Both the position numbers and the translations under genes were made by a program. 64,000 bases of DNA from Gemmobacter nectariphilus (GTDB lineage Bacteria > Pseudomonadota > Alphaproteobacteria > Rhodobacterales > Rhodobacteraceae), in NCBI GenBank assembly GCA_020721445.1, contig DYMU01000006.1, forward strand, positions 104,876 through 168,875, in the 5' to 3' direction. The notes under the pieces are model-generated. The model did no database searches. It saw nothing but the letters and a program-made list of their open reading frames with translations, and was not told the DNA's origin. The stretch's first letter is position 1, and each line of letters starts with the position of its first letter. This document shows positions 38,113 to 47,617 of this stretch, piece by piece.

Positions 38113-39164
38113 ATCCCGGCCTCGGCCAGTTTTTGCGCCTGATCCTCGGCTTGCAGCGCGTCGATGATCGGATCAAGGTCTCCCGCCATGATCTGCCCCA
38201 GCGAATACAGCGTCAGGTTGATGCGGTGGTCGGTCATCCGGCCTTGCGGGAAGTTGTAGGTGCGGATGCGTTCGGACCTGTCGCCACTGCCCACTTGCGC
38301 GCGACGATCGGCAGAGCGGGCGGCATCAATCCGCTCGCGTTCCAGCTCGAACAGCCGCGCGCGCAACACCTGCATCGCAATCTCGCGGTTACGGTGCTGC
38401 GATTTTTCGGCGCTGGTGACGATCATCCCGGTCGGCAAATGGGTGATCCGCACCGCCGAGTCGGTGGTGTTGACGTGCTGCCCCCCTGCCCCCGAGGCGC
38501 GCATCGTATCAATGCGGATGTCGCTGGCCGGGATGTCGAGGTCTACCTCTTCGGCCTCGGGCAGCACGGCCACGGTGGCGGCGCTGGTATGGATGCGGCC
38601 TTGTGCTTCGGTTTCGGGCACCCGCTGCACCCGGTGCACGCCGGATTCGTATTTCAGCCGGGCAAACACGCCCTCGCCCTGCACATGGGCGGTGACCGAC
38701 TTGATGCCGCCCAGATCCGATAGCTGCTGGTCCAGGATCTCGAACCGCCAGCCCTTGGCCTCGGCGTGACGCTGATACATCCGCAACAGGTCGGCGGCGA
38801 ACAGGGCTGCCTCATCGCCGCCGGTGCCGGGCCGGATTTCCAGAATGGCAGGTCGGGCATCGGCGGTATCGCGCGGCAACAGCGCCAGCCGCAGCGCCTG
38901 TTCCATCTGCGGAATGCGCGCCTTGAGATGCGGCAACTCATCCTCGGCCAGACCCTTCATTTCGGGGTCGGCAAGCCAGCTTTCGGCCTGCGCCAGATCA
39001 TCCAGTGCCGCCCGATAGGCATCTATCTGTTCGGCCACGGGTTTGAGGTCGGAATATTCCCGGCTGAGATTGGCAATCTCGGCCGGCGAGGCCCCGGCAT
39101 TCAGCCGGGCTTCGAGAAACTCGAAACGCTGGGTGATCTGGGCGAGTTTTTCCAACGGAACCAT
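38109..39164 (-). CDS. prfA: Peptide chain release factor 1
   Basis: Recognises UAA and UAG and triggers peptide release. 351 residues with the catalytic [18 protein letters not shown] segment and the [17 protein letters not shown]-terminal motif. An N-terminal helical domain occupies about 1-95. The ATG at 39164 has no clear Shine-Dalgarno; the open frame continues upstream without conserved sequence. The divergent leader carries a 15-bp tandem repeat array. Confidence 0.95.
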   Translation of the reverse strand: MVPLEKLAQITQRFEFLEARLNAGASPAEIANLSREYSDLKPVAEQIDAYRAALDDLAQAESWLADPEMKGLAEDELPHLKARIPQMEQALRLALLPRDTADARPAILEIRPGTGGDEAALFAADLLRMYQRHAEAKGWRFEILDQQLSDLGGIKSVTAHVQGEGVFARLKYESGVHRVQRVPETEAQGRIHTSAATVAVLPEAEEVDLDIPASDIRIDTMRASGAGGQHVNTTDSAVRITHLPTGMIVTSAEKSQHRNREIAMQVLRARLFELERERIDAARSADRRAQVGSGDRSERIRTYNFPQGRMTDHRINLTLYSLGQIMAGDLDPIIDALQAEDQAQKLAEAGI

Positions 39165-39230
39165 GGCCGGGGGTTTGGCCTGTCTTCCGGACTTGGTCAA
39201 GAGGTGCCGCTGTCGGCGGGCCCGCACCAA

Positions 39231-39305
39231 CCCGGATCACATTGGCCCGGATCACATTGGCCCGGATCACATTGGCCCGGATCACATTTGCCCGGATCAC
39301 ATTTG
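39231..39305. repeat. 15-bp tandem repeat array, five copies
   Basis: Five contiguous copies of CCCGGATCACATTGG (the last two end TTTG instead of TTGG) at 39231, 39246, 39261, 39276 and 39291. It lies in the 247-base region between the divergent prfA and permease genes, starting 67 bases upstream of the prfA ATG. No gene is seen in the gap. It is too short and lacks spacers to be a CRISPR. Possibly a regulator-binding iteron or a slippage-prone repeat. Confidence 0.85.
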
Positions 39306-39411
39306 CGGGCGGTGAAATTGTCCCGGTCGTTGGGGAACCTATCGGCTGTCGGCGCGTTGCGCTCTGTTGGTCGGCAGCACGGCTGCGACAGCTTCAGGGA
39401 ATGGGTCCAGC

Positions 39412-40548
39412 ATGGCAAAAGTGACGTATCGGCCTGTATCGCGATTTCCCTTTCAGACCGACGCCACAGCGCGTCGCCCGCCCGCCTCGGTGCCGATGGT
39501 GGGGCTGTTCTTGCTGGCGATAATCGCCGCCATCGCCCTTGCCCGCGACTTTCTGATGCCGATCACCTTTGCCGTCTTGCTGTTTTTCGTCTTCGTGCCG
39601 GTGCGCCGCCGTCTGTCGCGGTTTGGACTGTCTGCGGCGCTGACGGCCACGATTGTGGTGGCGGCCCTGTTTGTCGGCATCGTTTCGCTGGCCTGGGTCA
39701 TCTCGGGGCCAGCCGGGCAGTTCATTTCGCAACTGCCGGAAATCAAGGACGAACTTGCCCAGCGTCTGCAAAACCTGCGCTTCAATTCCGAGGCGATAAA
39801 CAGCGCGATGACCCAGCTTGAGGCCGATCCCGGGACCGCCGCCGACCCGTCACCGGGGTTTGATACCGCCACGGTCGCGCTGGATGCCCTTTACACCACG
39901 CCGGGCATTCTGGGTCAGGTCCTGCTGACGCTGTTCTTGCTGTTTTTCCTGATCGCCTCGGGCGATCTGCTTTACCTCAAGATCGTGCAAAGCTTTGACA
40001 CGCTTGGGGAAAAGCGCCGGGCCTATGCGGCGTTGCGCGGCATCGAAGACAGTCTGGGCAGCTATCTGGGGGCGATCACCGTCATCAATGCCGGGCTTGG
40101 CGTCGCGGTCGGTCTGACGATGTGGGGGCTGGACATGCCAGCACCGCTGCTCTTCGGGCTGCTGGCCTTTGCGATGAACTACGTGCCCTATCTGGGGGCG
40201 GCGGCGGGGGTTGGCATTGCCACGCTTGTGGCGCTGGTCAGCTTTCCCGATCTGTTCTGGCCTTTGGTTGTGGGCGGCAGCTACCTGCTTTTGACCACGG
40301 TCGAAGGCCAGGTCATCACCCCCTATTTCATCGCCCGGCGGTTGCAGATGAATCCGGTTGTGGTGTTTTTGACCGTCGCCTTGTGGGCCTGGCTGTGGTC
40401 GGTGATCGGCATGATCATCGCGGTGCCGCTTCTGGTGGTGATCTCGGTGATCTGTGACCACATGCCGGGGCTGGAAAAGCTGGGCAACTTTCTGGCCGGC
40501 GATGACCCGCCGCCGCTTGGCGATGACGCGGCCGACGAGGCCGCCTAA
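39412..40548 (+). CDS. AI-2E family transporter (PerM-like)
   Basis: 378 residues with about eight hydrophobic segments. N-terminal LLAIIAAIALARDFLMPITFAVLLFFVFVPVRRRL and the C-terminal EGQVITPYFIARRLQMNPVVVFLTVALWAWLWSVIGMIIAVPLLVVI are the conserved parts of the AI-2E/UPF0118 family, used here as exporters or ion antiporters. Substrate unknown. The ATG at 39412 was preferred over an upstream TTG. It ends overlapping by four bases the convergent DUF1499 gene. Confidence 0.88.
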   Translation: MAKVTYRPVSRFPFQTDATARRPPASVPMVGLFLLAIIAAIALARDFLMPITFAVLLFFVFVPVRRRLSRFGLSAALTATIVVAALFVGIVSLAWVISGPAGQFISQLPEIKDELAQRLQNLRFNSEAINSAMTQLEADPGTAADPSPGFDTATVALDALYTTPGILGQVLLTLFLLFFLIASGDLLYLKIVQSFDTLGEKRRAYAALRGIEDSLGSYLGAITVINAGLGVAVGLTMWGLDMPAPLLFGLLAFAMNYVPYLGAAAGVGIATLVALVSFPDLFWPLVVGGSYLLLTTVEGQVITPYFIARRLQMNPVVVFLTVALWAWLWSVIGMIIAVPLLVVISVICDHMPGLEKLGNFLAGDDPPPLGDDAADEAA

Positions 40549-40994
40549 AGCTGCGCCAGCCAGTCGGTCAGGCGCTGCGCGTTGACGCCCAGATCGCTTT
40601 GGCCAAAGCGCAGCCTTGCCCTGACATAAAGCCCGTCGTCACGCACCTCGGCGGTGGTGTAATCGGGAAACCCCCACAGCGCCGACCGGGTTTCCCAGGT
40701 GATCCGTCCGGTGTCCACCGACCCGGCCAGCAGGGTGGTGCGCGGCGTGGCCATCGCGATCGCATCCAGCCGTGCCAGCAGATCGCGCGGCGCGCCCTTG
40801 GCCGCCGACAGGCGCAGCGTCGCACCGCCGGTCAACGGCACCACGCTGTCCCACGCCCCGGTCTGATCGGGCACAGCCACGTGCCAGGCCTGCACATCGG
40901 TCGGCGACAGCCGCACGAAGGCCATCAATCCCAGAGCGGCGATGATCAGAAAGGCGGTAAAAAGCCCCATGTTGCGCACCCATGATTTTTTCAT
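40545..40994 (-). CDS. DUF1499 domain protein
   Basis: A 149-residue protein with one N-terminal membrane helix (about 8-29) and a DUF1499 domain (VQAWHVAVPDQ through PDYTTAEVRDDGLYVRARLRFGQSDLGVNAQRL), function unknown. The ATG at 40994 overlaps the speB stop (ATGA), so it is translationally coupled to the agmatinase-like gene. Confidence 0.85.
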   Translation of the reverse strand: MKKSWVRNMGLFTAFLIIAALGLMAFVRLSPTDVQAWHVAVPDQTGAWDSVVPLTGGATLRLSAAKGAPRDLLARLDAIAMATPRTTLLAGSVDTGRITWETRSALWGFPDYTTAEVRDDGLYVRARLRFGQSDLGVNAQRLTDWLAQL

Positions 40995-41956
40995 TTTCGT
41001 GTTTTCGCCCAATGATAAAGACAGACAAGCTCATGTGCGACATGCGCCCCCGCAATCGCCGTGGCCCCGGTGGTATCATAGGGCGGTGACACCTCGACGA
41101 TATCTCCGCCAACCATGTTGATGCCCGCAAGATCACGCAAGGCCGCCGCCGCCTGCCAGGTCTGCAAGCCACCCCAGACCGGGGTGCCGGTGCCGGGTGC
41201 TGCCGAGGGGTCAAGGCAGTCGATGTCGAAGGTCACATAGCAGGGCCGGTCGCCCACGATTGCGCGGGCCCGCGCCACCGCATGCGCCACGCCTTTTTCA
41301 TGCACGGTGCGGGCGTCGATGAATTCGACCCCCAGATAATCATCGCACTGGGTGCGGATGCCGATCTGCACCGATGCCGCCGGATCAATCACCCCGGTCT
41401 TCACCGCCTTGTAGAAAAACGTGCCGTGGTCGATGCGGTCCATGTCGTCATCCGCCCACAGGTCGGAATGGGCGTCGAAATGGATCACCGCCATCGGGCC
41501 GTATTTCTCGGCATAGGCGCGCAGAATCGGCAGGGTGATGAAATGATCGCCGCCCAGCGTGACCGTGCCTACACCTGCCGCCAGAATGGTGCGGATATGG
41601 TCGGTCAAGAGGCCCGGAAAGCTGGGGGTATGGGCATAGTCAAAGGCCAGATCGCCATAGTCGATGATCGACATCTCCTCCAGCGGGCTTGTGGGCCAGC
41701 CATAGGGCGGGTCGAACGGTTGCAGGGCCGACGCCTCGCGGATGGCGCGCGGCCCAAAGCGGGTGCCGGTGCGATGCGTCACCGCCTGATCGAACGGCAC
41801 CCCGGTGATCGCCAAATCAACCCCGGTCAGATCCTTGGTATAGGTCCGGCGCAGAAAACTGGTCGCCCCGCCAAAAGCATTCTCATAGGCCAGCCCGCGC
41901 AAGCCTTTGCGGGAAAAGGCGGTGTCCACCTGCGATTTTGCATCTTCCATTGCCAT
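40991..41956 (-). CDS. speB: Agmatinase/ureohydrolase family enzyme
   Basis: Dinuclear-manganese ureohydrolase, 321 residues, releasing urea from agmatine or a related guanidino compound. All metal motifs are present: GGDHFITLP, FDAHSDLWADDD and FDIDCLDPSAAPGTGTPVWGGL. The ureohydrolase fold is certain; agmatine as substrate is by resemblance, and guanidinobutyrase or proclavaminate-type amidinohydrolase activity is possible. Its neighbour is a hippurate-hydrolase-like amidase, fitting nitrogen-compound catabolism. Confidence 0.88.
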   Translation of the reverse strand: MAMEDAKSQVDTAFSRKGLRGLAYENAFGGATSFLRRTYTKDLTGVDLAITGVPFDQAVTHRTGTRFGPRAIREASALQPFDPPYGWPTSPLEEMSIIDYGDLAFDYAHTPSFPGLLTDHIRTILAAGVGTVTLGGDHFITLPILRAYAEKYGPMAVIHFDAHSDLWADDDMDRIDHGTFFYKAVKTGVIDPAASVQIGIRTQCDDYLGVEFIDARTVHEKGVAHAVARARAIVGDRPCYVTFDIDCLDPSAAPGTGTPVWGGLQTWQAAAALRDLAGINMVGGDIVEVSPPYDTTGATAIAGAHVAHELVCLYHWAKTRK

Positions 41957-42130
41957 GTTGAAGGTTCCGTCGGCAAAACGGTCGTCATTCTGGCCCTCGG
42001 AGACGCACCTGATCCGGTGGGCACAGGGGACCCGGGCCCCGGCGGAATGTCAAGGCCACAGTTCGGGTTGCGCCTGCGGGACAGGTCGGGAGGCAGGCAA
42101 AGGCTGGCGCGCGGGGCCGGGTTCGGATGC

Positions 42131-42168
42131 CTCCGGCGGGGATATTTGCAGAAAGAGAAAGCGGCGGG
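42131..42168 (+). repeat. Dispersed repeat, class A (plus orientation)
   Basis: GCCTCCGGCGGGGATATTTGC followed by AGAAAGAGAAAG. It lies in the 245-base gap between two minus-strand genes, oriented against them. The rest of the gap holds no gene. Confidence 0.7.
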
Positions 42169-42201
42169 TGCCGGTTTGACTGGAGGCGCGGGAGCGACGG
42201 G

Positions 42202-43368
42202 TCAAGCCAAGGGCTGCGCGCGCTCGACCAGTCGGGCAAAGAAACTGGCGCCGATCGGGGCGGCGTCATCGTTGAAATCATAGGCCGGATGGTGCAGCCC
42301 GGCGCCGGGACCGATGCCCATGAACAGATAGGCGCCGGGGCGGGCTTGCAGCATATAGCTGAAATCTTCCGACCCCATCTCGCGCCCGGCGCGCGCATTC
42401 ACCGCCGCTGGGCCTGAGATTTCCACTGCCACCTCGGCGGCGAAATCGGCCTCGGCGGGGTGGTTCACGGTGGCGGGATAGCCCCAGTCATACTCGACCT
42501 CGGCCTTGACGCCGTAAGCGATTGCATGGCCCTCGACAATCTCCAGCACCCGGCGTTTGAGCAGGTCGCGCACCTCGGGCTTGAACGACCGGATCGTGGC
42601 GCAGAACGTGGCCACCTCGGGGATGATATTGCTGGCGGTGGTGCCGGCGTGGATTTGCGTGACCGAAATCACCGCCTCGTCCATCGCATAGACGTTGCGC
42701 GGAATGATGGTCTGCACCGCCTGCACCATGCCCACCACCGCCACCACCGGATCAATGCACTCATGCGGTGTGGCCGCGTGGCCACCCTTGCCCGTCACCG
42801 TGACCCAAGCCGTATCGACCGAGGCCATCAGCGGCCCCGGCGTGGTCTGGAAATGGCCCAAGGGCACGTTTGGCGCGTTGTGGATGCCAACGACGCGGGA
42901 AATGCTGAACCGGTCCATCATGCCCTCTTGCACCATCACATTGCCGCCGCCGCCCTCTTCCTCGGCGGGCTGGAAGATAAAGGCGACACGGCCCGCGAAA
43001 TTGCGCGTCTCGGCCAGATACTTCGCCGCCCCCAGCGCCATCGTCACATGGCCGTCGTGGCCGCATGCGTGCATCTTGCCGGGGATGGTGCTGGCATAGG
43101 GGGCACCTGTTGTCTCGATGATCGGCAGCGCGTCCATATCGGCGCGAATGCCGATGGTTGGCCCGTCGCCCTGCCCGTTGATGATGGCCACGATGCCGGT
43201 CTGGGCGATGCCTTCGTGGATTTCATCCACCCCGATCTCGCGCAGACGCGCCACGATGAAGGCCGCGGTGTTGTGGCAGGCAAACTCCAGCTCGGGATTC
43301 GCATGGAGATGCCGACGCCAGCCCTTCATTTCCTCGGCAAAAGCCGCGATACGGTTCAGGACGGGCAT
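42202..43368 (-). CDS. M20 family amidohydrolase (hippurate hydrolase-like)
   Basis: Zinc-dependent M20D peptidase/amidase (388 residues) cleaving N-acyl amino acids. Motifs: HANPELEF near the N-terminus, IGIRADMDALPI, MHACGHDGHVTMALGAA (metal-binding His and Asp) and FIFQPAEEEGGGG. The dimerisation domain follows (about 185-300), then GSEDFSYML, holding the catalytic Glu-Asp region. True substrate unknown. Divergent from mazG. Confidence 0.9.
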   Translation of the reverse strand: MPVLNRIAAFAEEMKGWRRHLHANPELEFACHNTAAFIVARLREIGVDEIHEGIAQTGIVAIINGQGDGPTIGIRADMDALPIIETTGAPYASTIPGKMHACGHDGHVTMALGAAKYLAETRNFAGRVAFIFQPAEEEGGGGNVMVQEGMMDRFSISRVVGIHNAPNVPLGHFQTTPGPLMASVDTAWVTVTGKGGHAATPHECIDPVVAVVGMVQAVQTIIPRNVYAMDEAVISVTQIHAGTTASNIIPEVATFCATIRSFKPEVRDLLKRRVLEIVEGHAIAYGVKAEVEYDWGYPATVNHPAEADFAAEVAVEISGPAAVNARAGREMGSEDFSYMLQARPGAYLFMGIGPGAGLHHPAYDFNDDAAPIGASFFARLVERAQPLA

Positions 43369-43425
43369 GGGTCTTCTCCTTCGGATTCCAGCCTTTGATC
43401 AAATCTGAAATCGGAAGGCTCTGCA

Positions 43426-44268
43426 ATGCCCCCCATCCCTTTGCCCCGCCCCGAAAGCGACCGTCTGGTTCACGATCCCGACGGTGGCCTGCCCCGCCTG
43501 CGCGAAATCATGGCCCGCCTGCGCGCGCCCGATGGTGGCTGTCCGTGGGACCGCGAGCAGGATTTCGCCACCATCGCGCCCTATACGGTCGAAGAGGCCT
43601 ATGAGGTGGCCGATGCGATCGAGCGGCAGGCGTGGGACGAATTGCGCGGCGAATTGGGCGATCTGCTGTTCCAGTCGGTCTATCATGCGCAGATGGCCGA
43701 TGAGGCCGGTCTGTTCGATCTGGGTGATGTAATAAAGTCGATATCTGACAAGATGTTGTCACGTCATCCTCATGTCTTTGGCGAAGACACCACGGGAAAA
43801 ACTACCGCTCAGCAAACCGCCGATTGGGAAGCTCAAAAAGCCCGCGAACGCGGCCCTGCACGGGTGCTGGATGGCGTGGCGCTTGGCCTGCCTGCCCTGA
43901 CCCGGGCGGTCAAGTTGCAAAGGCGCGCGGCGCGGGTGGGGTTTGACTGGCCCTCGACCGATCAGGTGGTGGCCAAGATCGCCGAAGAAGCCGCCGAGCT
44001 GGTGGACGCGCGCGCAAACCTGACCGCGGCGGAGGTGGCCGAAGAGTTTGGCGACCTGCTGTTCGTGATGGCCAATTTGGCGCGCCATCTGGAGGTGGAC
44101 CCCGAGGCCGCCCTGCGCGCGGCCAATGCCAAGTTCACCCGCCGGTTTCAGCGGATCGAGGATTGGCTGGCCGAAGACGGTCGCGCCCCGGCGCAGTCAG
44201 ACCTGACCGAGATGGACGCCTTGTGGAACCGCGCCAAGGCTGAGGAGAAAGCCCCAAAACCTGACTAA
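43426..44268 (+). CDS. mazG: Nucleoside triphosphate pyrophosphohydrolase MazG
   Basis: House-cleaning NTP pyrophosphatase, 280 residues, with two MazG domains. Domain 1 has CPWDREQDFATIAPYTVEEAYEVADAIER and ELGDLLFQSVYHAQMA; domain 2 has EEAAELVDARANLTAAEVAEEFGDLLFVMANLARHL. The EExxE and ExxD pattern binding magnesium is present in both. It follows a 57-base divergent gap. Confidence 0.94.
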   Translation: MPPIPLPRPESDRLVHDPDGGLPRLREIMARLRAPDGGCPWDREQDFATIAPYTVEEAYEVADAIERQAWDELRGELGDLLFQSVYHAQMADEAGLFDLGDVIKSISDKMLSRHPHVFGEDTTGKTTAQQTADWEAQKARERGPARVLDGVALGLPALTRAVKLQRRAARVGFDWPSTDQVVAKIAEEAAELVDARANLTAAEVAEEFGDLLFVMANLARHLEVDPEAALRAANAKFTRRFQRIEDWLAEDGRAPAQSDLTEMDALWNRAKAEEKAPKPD

Positions 44269-44280
44269 ATTACATGTCTA

Positions 44281-44309
44281 TTGACCAAAGTATTTTTGTC
44301 AGGTTTATT
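44281..44309 (+). promoter_or_regulatory. Candidate promoter of the Fe3+-binding protein gene
   Basis: TTGACC (44281-44286) and TTTATT (44304-44309) with a 17-base spacer, 32 bases before the ATG at 44342. TGACCAAAG occurs at 44282-44290 and again at 44324-44332, 42 bases apart (about four helical turns), the second overlapping the AAAGGA ribosome site. The paired sequence could be a regulator site. Confidence 0.45.
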
Positions 44310-44341
44310 GGGTTGGCAATTTCTGACCAAAGGACTCACCC

Positions 44342-45349
44342 ATGACCCTCCGCTTGTCCCTCGCCGCCCTCGCCCTTACCTCGGTGGCCCTGCCCGCCAT
44401 GGCGCAAGAGATCAACGTCTATTCCCATCGCCAGCCCGAACTGATCCAGCCACTGGTTGACGCCTTCACCGCCGAGACCGGCATCAAGGTGAACGTGGCC
44501 TTTGTGGACAAGGGCATGGCCGAGCGCTTGACGGCAGAGGGCGACCGCTCGCCCGCCGATCTGGTTCTGACGGTGGATATCGCGCGGTTGACCCAGATCG
44601 TCGATGCCGGCGTGACCCAACCTGTCACCTGGGCGGTGATGGAGGCGAACATCCCCGCCGCCCTGCGCGATGCTGGCAACCAGTGGTTCGGCCTGACCTC
44701 GCGCGCGCGCATCGTCTATGCCAGCAAGGACCGCGTCGCCGACGGCGAAGTGACGACCTATGAAGATCTGGCCGACCCCAAGTGGAAGGGCCGCATCTGC
44801 ATTCGGTCCGGCACCAACGATTATAACGTGGCGCTGACGGCGGCGGTTCTGGCGCATCACGGCGAAGAGGCAACCAAGGCCTGGCTGGAAGGCGTGAAAG
44901 CCAACCTTGCCAAAAAGCCCAACGGCGGGGACCGAGATCAGGTCAAGGCGATTGCAGCGGGCGAATGTGACATCGCCATCGGCAACACCTATTACATCGG
45001 CCAGATGATGAACGACCCCGAACAGCGCCCGGCGGCAGAAACCGTGCGCATCGTGTTCCCGACCTTCACCGATGGCGGCACGCATCTGAACGTCTCGGGC
45101 GTGGCGCTGACCAAGGCCGCCCCGAACAAGGACAATGCGCTGAAGTTCATGGAATGGCTGTCTGGCGACGCGGCCCAGGCGATCTATGCCGAAACCAACA
45201 GCGAATATCCGGTGAAGCCCGGCGTCAAACGATCTGATCTGGTGGCAAGCTGGGGCGAATTCACCCCGGATGCGATGCCTCTGACCGAGGTCGCCAAGCT
45301 GCGCCCGGCGGCACTGAAGTTGATTGAAGAAGTGAACTTCGACGGCTAG
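44342..45349 (+). CDS. Fe3+ ABC transporter substrate-binding protein (FbpA/FutA type)
   Basis: Periplasmic ferric-binding protein, 335 residues, with signal peptide ending PAMAQ. The mature start EINVYSHRQPELIQPLVDAFTAETGIKVNVAF is typical of the family; NTYYIGQM supplies the tandem tyrosines that coordinate iron in FbpA homologues. No permease or ATPase genes are adjacent, so it either uses a transporter elsewhere or is an isolated copy. A terminator follows at 45366. Confidence 0.88.
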   Translation: MTLRLSLAALALTSVALPAMAQEINVYSHRQPELIQPLVDAFTAETGIKVNVAFVDKGMAERLTAEGDRSPADLVLTVDIARLTQIVDAGVTQPVTWAVMEANIPAALRDAGNQWFGLTSRARIVYASKDRVADGEVTTYEDLADPKWKGRICIRSGTNDYNVALTAAVLAHHGEEATKAWLEGVKANLAKKPNGGDRDQVKAIAAGECDIAIGNTYYIGQMMNDPEQRPAAETVRIVFPTFTDGGTHLNVSGVALTKAAPNKDNALKFMEWLSGDAAQAIYAETNSEYPVKPGVKRSDLVASWGEFTPDAMPLTEVAKLRPAALKLIEEVNFDG

Positions 45350-45365
45350 GATCATGAAATGAAAC

Positions 45366-45399
45366 GAAGGCCCCGGAAATTATTCGGGGCCTTTGCATT
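45366..45399 (+). terminator. Intrinsic terminator after the iron-binding protein
   Basis: AAGGCCCCG and CGGGGCCTT form a nine-base-pair stem (45367-45375, 45385-45393) around an AT-rich nine-base loop, followed by TTTGCATTTT. Confidence 0.8.
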
Positions 45400-45465
45400 T
45401 TGCCGCTGCCGCATCTGGACAAAGCTGCCGCCTGCCGTTTGACTGCGGCCAAAACGGAGGCTGCC

Positions 45466-46413
45466 ATGACCAGACACCCGCGCAAGATCATCATCGACAC
45501 CGACCCCGGTCAGGATGATGCCGTGGCCATCCTGCTGGCGCTTGCCAGCCCCGAGGATGTCGAGGTGCTGGGCATCACCGCCGTGGCCGGAAACGTGCCG
45601 CTGCCACTGACCGAACGCAATGCGCGCATCATTTGCGAACTGGCGGACAAGCCCGAGACGCTGGTATTTGCCGGCTGTGACCGGCCGTTGCAGCGCGCGC
45701 TGGTGACGGCGGAACATGTGCATGGCAAGACCGGGCTTGATGGCCCGCAACTGGCCGACCCGGTGATGCCGCTGCAAGCGCTGCATGGCGTTGATTTCAT
45801 CATCGAAACCCTGCGGCGCGAACCTGCCCATACGGTCACGCTGTGCCCGCTGGGCCCGTTGACCAATATCGCAACCGCCCTGCAACGCGCGCCCGACATC
45901 ACCGCCCGCATCCAGCAGATCGTCTTGATGGGGGGCGCCTATTTCGAGGTCGGCAACATCACCCCGGCGGCCGAATTCAACATTTACGTCGACCCGCAAG
46001 CCGCTGATATCGTCTTCAAATCCGGCGTGCCCTTGGTGGTGATGCCGCTGGACGTGACGCATAAGGTGCTGACCAACCGCAAGCGGATAGAGGCGTTTCG
46101 CGCGCTTGGCACCGAACCGGGGCGGATGGTGGCGGAATGGACCGATTTCTTTGAACGCTTCGACATGCAGAAATACGGCAGCGAAGGCGCACCGCTGCAT
46201 GACCCTTGCGTGATCGCCTACCTGATCCGGCCCGAGCTGTTTCAGGGGCGCCATATCAACGTCCAGATCGAAACCATGTCCGAACTGACCATGGGCATGA
46301 CGGTGGCCGACTGGTGGGGCGTCACCAAGCGCCCGGCCAACGCGCTGTTCATCGGGTCGGTCGATGCCGATGGCTTCTTTGCCCTACTGACCGACCGGAT
46401 CGCGCGGCTGTAG
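45466..46413 (+). CDS. Inosine-uridine preferring nucleoside hydrolase
   Basis: Calcium-dependent ribohydrolase freeing bases from nucleosides, 315 residues. The N-terminal DTDPGQDDAVAILLAL carries the Asp cluster of the active site; GGAYFEVGNITPAAEFNIYVDPQAADIVF is the second conserved block. The ATG at 45466 has GGAGG nine bases upstream. Specificity (purine or pyrimidine) is not readable. It is convergent with phoR, with three bases between the stops. Confidence 0.92.
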   Translation: MTRHPRKIIIDTDPGQDDAVAILLALASPEDVEVLGITAVAGNVPLPLTERNARIICELADKPETLVFAGCDRPLQRALVTAEHVHGKTGLDGPQLADPVMPLQALHGVDFIIETLRREPAHTVTLCPLGPLTNIATALQRAPDITARIQQIVLMGGAYFEVGNITPAAEFNIYVDPQAADIVFKSGVPLVVMPLDVTHKVLTNRKRIEAFRALGTEPGRMVAEWTDFFERFDMQKYGSEGAPLHDPCVIAYLIRPELFQGRHINVQIETMSELTMGMTVADWWGVTKRPANALFIGSVDADGFFALLTDRIARL

Positions 46414-46416
46414 CGA

Positions 46417-47436
46417 TTATTCCAGTGGCAACAGCACCGTGAATGTGCTGCCCTTGCCCTTGGCGCTTTCAATCTTCAACCGGCCGCGATGGCGCTGGAC
46501 GATGTGCTTGACGATGGCCAGCCCCAGCCCGGTGCCGCCCTTTTCGCGCGATCGGTGGCCGTCGACGCGGTAGAACCGTTCGGTCAGGCGCGGCAGGTGC
46601 AGCGGGTCCATCCCTTCGCCCTTGTCGATCACCTCAACCCGCACCGCGGGCGATCGGGGCAGGTAATCGGCCGCCACCCTGACCACCACCTCGCCGCCGG
46701 CACCGCCATATTTCACTGCGTTTTCAATCAGGTTCTGGAACACCTGCACCAGTTGATCGGCGTCGCCCGGCAATTCGGTGGCAAGGCCGGGGGCCACCTC
46801 CAGCCGCAGGGCGACATTTGCGGTCTCGGCGGTGGGGCGCAAGGTGGCCATGGTGGATTTAAGGATATCCAGCAGATCAACCCTTGTGGTCGGGCGCACC
46901 CGCTCTTCCGCCTCGACCTTGCTCAGGTGCAACAGATCGCGGATCAGGCGGTTCATCCGCCCGGCCTCACGCTCCATGATGGTCAGAAACCGTTCCCGCG
47001 CGGCGGGGTCGTCCTTGGCAGCACCCTTCAGGGTTTCGATGAAGCCGGTCAGCGCAGTCAGCGGCGAGCGCAATTCATGGCTGACATTGGCCACGAAATC
47101 GCGCCGCATCTGGCCCATCTGTTCAACCTCGCTCAGGTCTTCGAACACGCACAGCGCCCCGGCCTGGCGTGGCAGGGGGGTCACCGTCACACGGTGAACC
47201 ACGTCTTGCGACGGGCCGGGCACCACCTGCCGCGCCACGCCTGCCCGCCCTTGGGTCAACGCCGCCATCAAAGCGGTCTGCACCTCGGGATGACGCAGGC
47301 AGATGGCATGGTGCCGCCCCAGCATGTTTGACCCGAAGATCGCCTGCGCCGGGGCATTCATCGCCGAAAGCCGTTCATCCTGTCCGACAATCAGGGCCGG
47401 CAACGGAATACCGTCCAACACCGCCGCTTCGACCAT
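46417..47436 (-). CDS. phoR: Sensor histidine kinase, PhoR-like
   Basis: 339 residues: PAS-like N-terminal domain (about 5-105), dimerisation/phosphoacceptor domain with FVANVSHELRSPLTAL (His at 120), N box LIENAVKYGG, G1 DKGEGMD and G2 GGTGLGLAIVKHIV. The H box and layout resemble PhoR. No membrane helix is visible, and no phoB, pst or phoU genes lie nearby, so the assignment to phosphate sensing is by resemblance only; another orphan kinase is possible. Confidence 0.75.
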   Translation of the reverse strand: MVEAAVLDGIPLPALIVGQDERLSAMNAPAQAIFGSNMLGRHHAICLRHPEVQTALMAALTQGRAGVARQVVPGPSQDVVHRVTVTPLPRQAGALCVFEDLSEVEQMGQMRRDFVANVSHELRSPLTALTGFIETLKGAAKDDPAARERFLTIMEREAGRMNRLIRDLLHLSKVEAEERVRPTTRVDLLDILKSTMATLRPTAETANVALRLEVAPGLATELPGDADQLVQVFQNLIENAVKYGGAGGEVVVRVAADYLPRSPAVRVEVIDKGEGMDPLHLPRLTERFYRVDGHRSREKGGTGLGLAIVKHIVQRHRGRLKIESAKGKGSTFTVLLPLE

Positions 47437-47617
47437 TCTTTTGCACCCACGCTGACTCTTGTGTCACGCCATAGCCGTTTTCTGCGGCAAAGGCGAGATA
47501 AGGACTTGATACGGACGGTGCCACAATTTAACCAAGATTTGGTACTGTGATGTGACGTTGCGTCAAGTGGCCGCTTTTACGAGTTTTAGTGACGCTATTG
47601 CGCCAAGGAGAAACTCG

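Noticed and set aside
39231..39305. CRISPR array
   Set aside because: The 15-bp units are contiguous with no variable spacers and no cas genes are present.
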